NCBI GenBank assembly: GCA_023436825.1
Contig: JAEZHS010000731.1
Coordinates: 1 to 9,616, forward strand
DNA from: Pseudomonadota bacterium
GTDB lineage: Bacteria > Pseudomonadota > Alphaproteobacteria > Reyranellales > Reyranellaceae
Direction: 5' to 3'
Length of the DNA stretch: 9,616 nt
Within the stretch, counting starts at the first letter, position 1. Every line of letters begins with the position of its first letter. The notes beneath the pieces are model-generated. The model was not told the DNA's origin and searched no databases. It was given only the letters and a program-made list of their open reading frames with translations. Positions 1 through 5,689 of this stretch are shown piece after piece. A program made the translations under genes and the position numbers.

Positions 1-588
1 GGCTTGGCCGCCGACGCGCTGACCTTCGACATGGCGGACCGGCCGGCCATGCGCCAGGCGGTGGCAAGTGCGGGTCCGATCGACATCCTGGTCCACAATG
101 TCGGCGAGCGCGATCGCCGGCCGTTCGCCGAGATCGAGCCCGAGGATTTTGCCCGCCTGGTCGACGTCGACCTCGTGGCGGCACATGCGCTGGTCAAGCT
201 GGTGGTGCCCGGCATGATCGAGCGCGGCTGGGGGCGTCTGATCCTGGTGACCTCGATCGTGGCCGACCTCGCGACACCCGGCGCCTCGTCCTACACGACG
301 GCCAAGGGCGGCCTGTCGGCGCTGGCGCGCGCCCTCGCCTGCGAACTCGGGGCCAGCGGCGTCACGTCCAACGCCCTGTCGCCCGGCTTCTTCGGCACCG
401 AGACCAACGCCCAGCTGATGGCCTCGCCGGCCGGCGAGCGCCAGCGCCTGCGCTGCCCGGCCAAGCGCTGGGCCAAGCCGCACGAGATCGCGGGCGCCGC
501 CCTGTTCCTCGCCTCGCCGGCAGCATCCTACGTCAACGGCCATACGCTCACCGTCGATGGCGGCGTGTCGGCGACGTACATGGCCTGA
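1..588 (+). CDS. SDR family oxidoreductase, 5'-truncated by window edge
   Basis: This is the C-terminal three quarters of a classical short-chain dehydrogenase/reductase, an NAD(P)-dependent enzyme acting on an alcohol or ketone. The reading frame is open from base 1, so the true start and the N-terminal TGxxxGxG cofactor motif lie upstream of the window. Visible family landmarks are HNVGER (the usual NAG motif after strand 4), a catalytic Ser in VTSIV, the YTTAK catalytic Tyr/Lys pair, the LSPGFFGTET loop, and the C-terminal FLASPAASYVNGHTLTVDGG block. The C-terminal pattern resembles gluconate 5-dehydrogenase and 3-oxoacyl-ACP-reductase-like members, but the substrate cannot be read from sequence. 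The stop is 2 nt before the antiporter start, so the two genes are probably cotranscribed. The family call is firm; the specificity is unknown. Confidence 0.9.
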   Translation, partial: GLAADALTFDMADRPAMRQAVASAGPIDILVHNVGERDRRPFAEIEPEDFARLVDVDLVAAHALVKLVVPGMIERGWGRLILVTSIVADLATPGASSYTTAKGGLSALARALACELGASGVTSNALSPGFFGTETNAQLMASPAGERQRLRCPAKRWAKPHEIAGAALFLASPAASYVNGHTLTVDGGVSATYMA

Positions 589-590
589 GC

Positions 591-2018
591 ATGGACAATC
601 GGTTGTTTGCCGGCAGCATCGCCGCTGCCATGGCGTTCCTCGCCGCCGTCCCAGTGCTGGCCGCATCACCTGACGCGCCGGCTGCCGACGGTCGCCAACT
701 TGGGTTGATCTGGGTTCTGCCGTTCGTCGGCATCCTGCTGTCCATTGCTGTCATGCCGCTCGCGGTTCCGTCGTTCTGGCACCATCATTTCGGGAAGGTA
801 TCGGCGGCATGGGCGGTCCTGGTCGTCGGGCCGTTCGCAGCCATCTACGGGGTGCCGACGGCGGCCTACGAGATCATCCACCTGCTGTTGCTCGACTACA
901 TCCCGTTCATCGTCCTGCTGCTGGCCCTGTTCACTGTAACTGGCGGGATCCATATCGGGGGCAACCTGCACGGCTCGCCGTCAATGAACACGGCTCTGCT
1001 GGCGCTCGGCACCGTGCTCGCCGGATGGATGGGGACGACCGGCGCATCGATGCTCCTGATCAGAACCGTCATCCGCGCCAATGACGATCGCAAGCACAAG
1101 GTCCATGTCTTCGTATTCTTCATCTTCCTGGTGTCGAACATCGGAGGAGCGCTGACGCCCCTCGGCGACCCGCCGCTCTTTCTGGGTTTCCTGAAGGGCG
1201 TCGACTTCTTCTGGACGACAACACACCTGTTCAGCGAGATGCTGGTGTGCGTCCTCGTACTGCTCGGACTGTTCTGGGCGATCGACAGCTACTGGTACGG
1301 GAAGGAAGGCCATCTCAAGCGCGATCCCACGCCCGACTCGCCGATACGCATCCGGGGCGGTGTCAACATCATCCTGCTCGTCGCAATCGTCGGTATCGTC
1401 CTGATGAGCGGCACTTGGCGACCGGGCATCCAGTTCACGATCTTCCACGTCGCCCTCGAGCTTCAGAATGTCGTGCGCGATCTTGGCCTGATCGGCATGT
1501 GCATCCTGTCGCTCGCACTGACGCAGCGCAACCTCCGTGTCGAGAACGGCTTCGCCTGGGGACCGATGGCCGAGGTCGCCAAGCTGTTCGCCGGCATCTT
1601 CATCACCATCGCGCCGGCCATCGCCATCCTCAAGGCCGGCAGCGACGGCGCGCTCGCGCCGCTGGTGGCCCTGGTCAATGGACCGGACGGACAGCCCAAC
1701 AATGTCTGGTATTTCTGGCTGACCGGACTCCTGTCGAGCTTCCTCGACAATGCACCGACCTATCTGGTGTTCTTCAACCTCGCCGGCGGTGACGCCGCGA
1801 AGCTGATGGGATCGCTGGCCCTCACGCTCGCTGCGATCTCGGCCGGCGCGGTGTTCATGGGCGCCAATACCTATATCGGCAACGCGCCCAACTTCATGGT
1901 GAAGTCGGTCGTCGAGGAGTCGGGCATCCGCATGCCCAGCTTCTTCGGCTACATGGCATGGTCCTGCGTCATCCTCTTGCCGCTGTTCGCCCTCATCACC
2001 GTGATGTTCTTTCGCTGA
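591..2018 (+). CDS. Sodium:proton antiporter-like membrane protein (ion transporter superfamily, NhaD/ArsB-like)
   Basis: This is a 475-residue polytopic inner-membrane protein of the ion transporter superfamily, usually annotated as a sodium:proton antiporter. Residues 5-25 form a signal-like hydrophobic segment ending in VLAAS. About ten or eleven further hydrophobic segments follow, from residue 38 to the C-terminus. Family signatures are NIGGALTPLGDPPLFLGF (about 183-200), the LLSSFLDNAPTYL segment (380-392) and GANTYIGNAPNFM (424-436). The last two resemble the paired discontinuous-helix motifs of this superfamily. The ATG is 2 nt after the SDR stop and has no strong Shine-Dalgarno, so translational coupling is likely. 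The transported ion is inferred only from the family name; a citrate or other anion carrier is not excluded. The length fits the family and I see no frame damage. Confidence 0.85.
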   Translation: MDNRLFAGSIAAAMAFLAAVPVLAASPDAPAADGRQLGLIWVLPFVGILLSIAVMPLAVPSFWHHHFGKVSAAWAVLVVGPFAAIYGVPTAAYEIIHLLLLDYIPFIVLLLALFTVTGGIHIGGNLHGSPSMNTALLALGTVLAGWMGTTGASMLLIRTVIRANDDRKHKVHVFVFFIFLVSNIGGALTPLGDPPLFLGFLKGVDFFWTTTHLFSEMLVCVLVLLGLFWAIDSYWYGKEGHLKRDPTPDSPIRIRGGVNIILLVAIVGIVLMSGTWRPGIQFTIFHVALELQNVVRDLGLIGMCILSLALTQRNLRVENGFAWGPMAEVAKLFAGIFITIAPAIAILKAGSDGALAPLVALVNGPDGQPNNVWYFWLTGLLSSFLDNAPTYLVFFNLAGGDAAKLMGSLALTLAAISAGAVFMGANTYIGNAPNFMVKSVVEESGIRMPSFFGYMAWSCVILLPLFALITVMFFR

Positions 2019-2111
2019 CGGGCGCCGCCATGGCATGCGGTGTCAATTCGACGCCGCCGGCAACCATCTGCAAAGTCGTGGGTTTTGTACACTCATCGTC
2101 GAAAGGCACGA

Positions 2112-2684
2112 ATGCGCTTCTCCCCATTGCCGGCAATTGCGGTCGCCATCGCTGTGATGGCTGGCGCGCCCGCATTCGGACAACTGAGTTCGCGCGGCCT
2201 TTCGACATATCCGGGGCCGGGCACTGCCACCCATGCGCCGCAGGGGCCGGATCATGACTTCGCCATGGCGGCCGCCGTCTTCGCGAAGTTCTCCGTCGTT
2301 TCGGGTCGCCTGGCGACGATGGAAGCCCAGGACGGCCGACTGAGGGAGCTCGCCGAGGTCATGGCGAAAGACTACACGGCCGCACTCGGGCGCCTGCGGA
2401 CAGTGGCCGGCACCGCCGACATTGCCCTGCCGGCCGCGATCGGGCCGAACGAGATGTATCGAACAAGGATCGCGGCTGTCCGGAGCCGCAAAGGCGCCGC
2501 CTTCGACCGCGCCTATTGCCTGGAGCAGACCGAAGCGCTTCGGGAAGCCGAGGCCATGCTGCAGTCCTATGCAGCGATGGGCGGCAATGGCCAACTCAGA
2601 CGATGGGCGACCAGGACGATCAGCCTGGTGCAACAGCACCAACGGCGCCTGCAGCAGATCATGACCGGCGACGGCAGCTCCTGA
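2112..2684 (+). CDS. DUF4142 domain-containing secreted protein
   Basis: A 190-residue protein starts at ATG 2112, preceded by GAAAGG (2101-2106) at good spacing. A longer frame from GTG 2040 would bury the signal sequence, so I prefer 2112. Residues 1-23 form a signal peptide (basic start, hydrophobic core, cleavage near AFG|QLSS). The rest is mainly helical and matches DUF4142, a ferritin-like four-helix fold. Its typical pieces are visible: a helix around residues 47-70, the LRELAEVMAKDYTAALGRL helix, AAFDRAYCLEQTEALREAEA, and a final QLRRWATRTISLVQQH helix. The function is not established; related proteins are periplasmic and often stress-linked. The gap from the antiporter is 93 nt, so it may have its own promoter, although none is convincing. 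It converges on the oxidoreductase gene 30 bp downstream, with no clear terminator between them. Confidence 0.82.
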   Translation: MRFSPLPAIAVAIAVMAGAPAFGQLSSRGLSTYPGPGTATHAPQGPDHDFAMAAAVFAKFSVVSGRLATMEAQDGRLRELAEVMAKDYTAALGRLRTVAGTADIALPAAIGPNEMYRTRIAAVRSRKGAAFDRAYCLEQTEALREAEAMLQSYAAMGGNGQLRRWATRTISLVQQHQRRLQQIMTGDGSS

Positions 2685-2714
2685 AGCGCGACACCATGGA
2701 ACCCACTTGGACGT

Positions 2715-3890
2715 TCAGGCGCTCGCCCCGAACGCTTCCGCGATTGTCCGCACCGCCTGCTCGGCCTCGGCCCGGTCGGGTGCCTCGTTGGTGTCGTCGT
2801 AGCCCTGCCGTTCGCCCCCGGCGAAGGACTGCACGACCAGCCCGTCGCGGCGCGGCACGGTGAGCACGCCGCGATAGACGAGCCCATAGCGCACCTCGGG
2901 TTGCGGGATCAGTCGCGCGATCTGTCCCCGCACGGGCACCAGGGTCTCGTCCCGCCACAGCGCCCGCGCACCGTAGCCCGTACAGTTGATGACCACCTTC
3001 TGGCGAAGGGCCGCGATCTGCGAAGGCGCACGGAAGTCGGCCCGCCGGAACTGGCCGCCGGCAATGAAGAAGTCGTTCAGCAGCGTGTGGCCGTAATCGG
3101 CGATGTTGAACACCATGATCTCGCTGCGGCCGACGGCTGTCGCCTTGAACGGCGTCGCATCGGCCGGCACGGGGCTCCATCGCGGGGTCAGGTCACGGAT
3201 CGACCGGGCATAGCTTGCGAACACCGGGGGCGGCGTGGCGCTGCTGGTGCTCGGGTCCTCGCTTCGGCTGGAGCTCGATGAACCGCCGGAGACGGAGTAC
3301 TGGTCGATCCATTCCACCGGCGTACCTGGCAGGCCGAGATAGTCGCGATGCCGCTTGAAGGAGGTGCGCGCCATCTCCTCCCACGCGGCAGCGAAGCCAG
3401 GTGCCGCGGCATTGACCAGCGCAATGCGCGAATCGGGTGTCCACTCGCCGGTGGCCCGAGCCGACGTCGTCTCCGGCAGCTGCTCTCGGGCATAGATCGT
3501 CACGCGCGCGCCGGCGCGCTGCGCCAGGATCGCCGAAGTGAGCCCGAGCGCGCCGCAGCCGATCACCGCGACCTCGGCGGGGCTGACCTGCATGGCGAGC
3601 CGCACCGCGCGTGCGCTGGACCCCCAGGACAGCGACCAGCCGCTGCCGCCATGGCCGTAATTGTGCACCACCAGCGTGTCGCCCAGCCGTTCGGGCTCCA
3701 CGCGCGGGCCGGCGGGGCGGAACGGACGCAGGCAGACGGCGATGTCGAAGATGCGGTCGGTGCGGGCACGGATGGGCGCCAGCGCTGGCTCGATCGACGA
3801 GTCGGGCTTGGTCGCGCAGCCCGCGAGCGCCACGGCAAGCGACGTCTGCAGCAATCCGCGACGGCCCATGCGCGCTGTCTGGTCCAACAT
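2715..3890 (-). CDS. Exported FAD-dependent oxidoreductase, apparently a circularly permuted D-amino-acid oxidase
   Basis: A 391-residue protein of the DAO/D-amino-acid oxidase family, predicted to oxidise an amino acid or amine with FAD. The start at 3890 is supported by AGGAGGG (3893-3899), although the spacing is short; ATG 3869 is an alternative. Residues 8-25 (MGRRGLLQTSLAVALAGC) combine an RR export motif with an LAGC lipobox, suggesting a Tat-exported lipoprotein anchored at C25. Residues 53-98 hold CLRPFRP and VVHNYGHGGSGWSLSWG, which are C-terminal in D-amino-acid oxidases. R55 would match the substrate-carboxylate Arg (R283 in human DAAO). The Rossmann motif VIGCGALG follows only at 109-116, then GEWTPDSR (148-155), VINCTGYGARAL (300-311) and LVPVRGQ (317-323). 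The chain ends where the usual C-terminal block should begin. Residues 201-217 are a Ser-rich insert. The usual active-site tyrosines before the IIP segment seem absent (VLTVP here), so the substrate may differ. A periplasmic role in D-amino-acid use is inferred. Confidence 0.88.
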   Translation of the reverse strand: MLDQTARMGRRGLLQTSLAVALAGCATKPDSSIEPALAPIRARTDRIFDIAVCLRPFRPAGPRVEPERLGDTLVVHNYGHGGSGWSLSWGSSARAVRLAMQVSPAEVAVIGCGALGLTSAILAQRAGARVTIYAREQLPETTSARATGEWTPDSRIALVNAAAPGFAAAWEEMARTSFKRHRDYLGLPGTPVEWIDQYSVSGGSSSSSRSEDPSTSSATPPPVFASYARSIRDLTPRWSPVPADATPFKATAVGRSEIMVFNIADYGHTLLNDFFIAGGQFRRADFRAPSQIAALRQKVVINCTGYGARALWRDETLVPVRGQIARLIPQPEVRYGLVYRGVLTVPRRDGLVVQSFAGGERQGYDDTNEAPDRAEAEQAVRTIAEAFGASA

Positions 3891-3892
3891 CG

Positions 3893-3899
3893 CCCTCCT
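3893..3899 (-). promoter_or_regulatory. Shine-Dalgarno of the oxidoreductase
   Basis: The minus strand reads AGGAGGG, 2 nt before ATG 3890. It is the strongest anti-16S match nearby. It favours the start that retains the whole RR/lipobox signal over the extended frame running back to about 4178, which would overlap the divergent secreted-protein gene. Confidence 0.6.
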
Positions 3900-3927
3900 G
3901 GCATCCGAGCTTCCGGCTGCGTAGTCT
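3898..3927 (+). promoter_or_regulatory. Candidate promoter for a leaderless transcript of the secreted protein gene
   Basis: CTGGCA (3898-3903) and TAGTCT (3922-3927) are separated by 18 bp and loosely match the -35 and -10 consensus. The -10 box ends 6 nt before ATG 3934, so transcription would begin at or near the start codon. That would agree with the lack of a Shine-Dalgarno there. The -35 box touches the ribosome-binding site of the divergent oxidoreductase. This is weak evidence based on pattern only. Confidence 0.25.
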
Positions 3928-3933
3928 GCCCGA

Positions 3934-4401
3934 ATGAGAAGAGCAGGTCTTGTATTGCTGTCGATGGTCCTCGCGGGACAGGCGCACGGCCAGGCGGCCA
4001 ACGCGCCGGCTGCTGCCGCGTTGACCTGCGGCACCTTGAAGGGCGAGTCCTCGCGCACGGCTTCGGCGTCACAATGGACGGTCTCCGGGCCGTCGGGAAA
4101 AACCACGGAAACCGGCACCCTGCGCAGCGGCCCGCGCTTCGAATGCCTCGACGGCGCCGTGCTGGTGATGGAGTTCACATCGTCGGCCGGGCACTCTGTC
4201 TTCGAGGCCTATTTCCCGGACGGGACCAACATCGCCTACGGCCGCCAGCAGATCGACCGCCGCGGCGGCCGCGTCGTCCTGCCCGTTCAGGCGAAAAAGC
4301 GAATCGCGGCACCCTATCGCGCTGCGTTCGACTATCACTGCAAGCTCAACATGCCGGCAGATCCCATCGAGCCCGCCGCTCGAGCGGACTGCATCTTCTA
4401 G
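3934..4401 (+). CDS. Hypothetical secreted protein with four conserved-looking cysteines
   Basis: A 155-residue protein that I do not recognise as a named family. Residues 1-19 are a signal peptide (MRRAG, hydrophobic core, cleavage near AHG|QAA), followed by an Ala-rich spacer. The mature part is short, probably beta-rich, and contains four cysteines (C32, C71, C136, C153) that could form two disulfides in the periplasm. Two lie near the ends of the mature chain, which would close the domain. No catalytic motif or membrane segment is visible. The gene diverges from the exported oxidoreductase across 43 bp, so both products leave the cytoplasm and may share control. No clear Shine-Dalgarno precedes the ATG. 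It is judged a real gene from its signal peptide and compositional fit, not from recognised homology. Confidence 0.72.
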   Translation: MRRAGLVLLSMVLAGQAHGQAANAPAAAALTCGTLKGESSRTASASQWTVSGPSGKTTETGTLRSGPRFECLDGAVLVMEFTSSAGHSVFEAYFPDGTNIAYGRQQIDRRGGRVVLPVQAKKRIAAPYRAAFDYHCKLNMPADPIEPAARADCIF

Positions 4402-4501
4402 TTCGAGGCGCACGATGCGTCGTCCTGACAAGGGCCGCGGGCCAGCTTCGGCGTCCAGACTGTTGCAGAGCTGGCCAACCAGGGATCGACGCAAGGTATC
4501 G

Positions 4502-4855
4502 ATGCTGCCTAAGCGCAAGCCGCTTCAGGCCACCCAGCTGCAAGGCGATGAAGCCGTCGAAGCCATTTGTGCCGTGATCCGCCGCATCCCTTTGGGCTGG
4601 GTTGCGACCTATGGCCAGGTCGCCGCGATGGCCGGACTGCCGAGGCGTGCCCGCCTTGTCGGCCGCGTCCTTCAGCATCTCGACCCGGCAACCAAGATCC
4701 CCTGGCACCGCGTCGTCAACGCCAAGGGCGAGGTGTCCTATAGCCTCTCCCGCAACGGCGGCGACGTCCTGCAGCGGCGTCTGCTGGAAAAGGAAGGCCT
4801 CGAATTCGACGACAACAACCGACTGGACCTGGAACGATGCCGCTGGCTCGATTGA
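4502..4855 (+). CDS. Alkyltransferase-like (ATL) protein, MGMT-family DNA-damage sensor
   Basis: A 117-residue protein homologous to the DNA-binding domain of O6-alkylguanine-DNA alkyltransferase. Family features are the TYGQVA helix-turn-helix start with the base-flipping Tyr (Y37), the Arg-finger equivalent in RRARLVG (R51), and the active-site segment IPWHRVVN (66-73). Trp68 replaces the alkyl-accepting Cys of PCHR, the hallmark of ATL proteins. These bind O6-alkylguanine without repairing it and direct the lesion to nucleotide excision repair. The start at 4502 has AAGG (4493-4496) and gives a family-typical length. An in-frame ATG at 4415 with GAGG (4405-4408) would add a 29-residue basic, non-conserved extension and remains possible. 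The gene follows the secreted protein by about 100 nt and converges on the GNAT gene, leaving 8 bp. Confidence 0.87.
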   Translation: MLPKRKPLQATQLQGDEAVEAICAVIRRIPLGWVATYGQVAAMAGLPRRARLVGRVLQHLDPATKIPWHRVVNAKGEVSYSLSRNGGDVLQRRLLEKEGLEFDDNNRLDLERCRWLD

Positions 4856-4863
4856 AAGGCACG

Positions 4864-5373
4864 CTATTCGGCAACCAGCGACCGCTGCATCAGGACCGTA
4901 TCGACCCACCGCCCATGCTTGTAGCCGACGAACTGCAGGACACCGATAAGACGAAAGCCGCAACTGCGGTGCAGCGTGATGGAGCCGTGATTCTCTCGGT
5001 TGCCGATCACCGCCAGCATCTGTCGCCAGGGACCTGACTGGCAACGGTCGATCAGCTCGAGCAGCAACGTCTTGCCGATGCCTCGGCCGGCCAGCCCGTC
5101 CCGGACGTAGACCGAGTTCTCGATCGTGTAGCGGTAGGCGGCGCGTGGACGGTACGACGTCGCATAGCTGTAACCGACGACGCGGCCCTCGATCTCGGCC
5201 GCGATGTAGGGCAGGCCGAGCTCGCGGACCTTGGACCAGCGCGTTCGTATCTCCTCGACCGACGGTGGCTCCTCCTCGAACGACGCAAGGCTGTGCAGCA
5301 CATGGTGGCCGTAGATCGCCTGGACTGCCGGCAGGTCCCGCTCCGTGGCCTCGCGCACGATGACAGCGGACAT
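4864..5373 (-). CDS. GNAT N-acetyltransferase, phosphinothricin/methionine-sulfoximine acetyltransferase-like
   Basis: A 169-residue single-domain cytoplasmic acetyl-CoA-dependent N-acetyltransferase. The sequence follows the Pat/Bar/MddA group closely: VREATERDLPAVQAIYGHHV at the N-terminus, a VVGYSYATSYRPRAAYRYTIENSVYV core whose E85 matches the proposed catalytic Glu, the acetyl-CoA pyrophosphate loop GLAGRGIGK (93-101), and VGYKHGRWVDTVLMQ near the end. Members acetylate the amino group of L-methionine sulfoximine, phosphinothricin or related amino acids; the actual substrate here is unknown. The start lies 5 nt after the DUF1127 stop, so the two are almost certainly cotranscribed. The 3' end is 8 bp from the convergent ATL gene, with no obvious terminator in the gap. 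Confidence 0.9.
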   Translation of the reverse strand: MSAVIVREATERDLPAVQAIYGHHVLHSLASFEEEPPSVEEIRTRWSKVRELGLPYIAAEIEGRVVGYSYATSYRPRAAYRYTIENSVYVRDGLAGRGIGKTLLLELIDRCQSGPWRQMLAVIGNRENHGSITLHRSCGFRLIGVLQFVGYKHGRWVDTVLMQRSLVAE

Positions 5374-5378
5374 GCGCG

Positions 5379-5609
5379 TCAGACCCCGCGACCGATGGCG
5401 CTGGCGACGAGCAGCATCGTATCGTTCCCGGGTTGCCGTCGCGGCTCGCCGCGGATGGCGTCAGCGCGGGAAATGCCGATGTCGCTCAGCAGGCGATCGT
5501 CAAGGGCGCGCAGGTCGTCGAGCTGGCGCCAACGGGACCACGGAGAGGCGCCGAGATAGAGGGCAATCTCACGGAGCAGCAAAGGAAGCGAAAAACCCGT
5601 CGTACGCAT
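5379..5609 (-). CDS. DUF1127 domain-containing small protein
   Basis: A 76-residue protein. Residues 24-54 carry the DUF1127 motif (WSRWRQLDDLRALDDRLLSDIGISRADA), a short, often Arg-rich helical domain common in alpha- and gammaproteobacteria. Some members bind RNA or influence phosphate/carbon metabolism and motility in Agrobacterium. Residues 6-21 are hydrophobic and could form an amphipathic helix. I chose ATG 5609. Longer in-frame starts at 5669 (ATG) and 5684 (TTG) would run through the palindrome at 5655-5673 and add a sequence unlike the family. No strong Shine-Dalgarno precedes 5609. The gene lies 80 nt after the LysR gene and 5 nt before the GNAT gene. Control by a LysR regulator would parallel VtlR of Brucella, which activates DUF1127 genes. 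Confidence 0.85.
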   Translation of the reverse strand: MRTTGFSLPLLLREIALYLGASPWSRWRQLDDLRALDDRLLSDIGISRADAIRGEPRRQPGNDTMLLVASAIGRGV

Positions 5610-5654
5610 GACAGGCAAATTGCGCGCACCACCCACCTCGCAACAGAGCCGGCG

Positions 5655-5673
5655 GCTTATGCAAAGCATAAGC
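5655..5673 (-). promoter_or_regulatory. Perfect palindrome, likely LysR-type operator upstream of the DUF1127 gene
   Basis: GCTTATGC-AAA-GCATAAGC is a perfect 8-bp inverted repeat with a 3-bp spacer. T5658 and A5670 fit the T-N11-A LysR box. It lies in the 80-bp gap between the LysR and DUF1127 genes, centred about 55 bp upstream of ATG 5609. It is AT-richer than its surroundings and lacks a T-run on either side, so an operator is more likely than a terminator. Confidence 0.6.
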
Positions 5674-5689
5674 GGTGCTTGCAACGATT

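Noticed and set aside
981..2036. Open frame of 351 codons on the minus strand, antisense to the antiporter
   Set aside because: The product is highly charged and Glu/Asp/Gln-rich without domain features, and it is the complement of a well-supported membrane protein.
2019..2111. Possible promoter (TACACT region) before the DUF4142 gene
   Set aside because: No -35 element lies at acceptable spacing, so I could not support a promoter call.
3891..4178. N-terminal extension of the oxidoreductase frame upstream of 3890
   Set aside because: It would bury the RR/lipobox signal, overlap the divergent secreted-protein gene and ignore the AGGAGGG before 3890.
3348..4577. Long plus-strand open frame crossing the oxidoreductase, the secreted protein gene and the ATL start
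   Set aside because: It overlaps three supported genes in other frames, and its Arg/Gly/Ala-rich translation resembles no protein family.
5655..5673. The palindrome read as a Rho-independent terminator of the LysR gene
   Set aside because: The stem is short and AT-containing, and no T-run follows on the minus strand; the T-N11-A symmetry fits an operator better.
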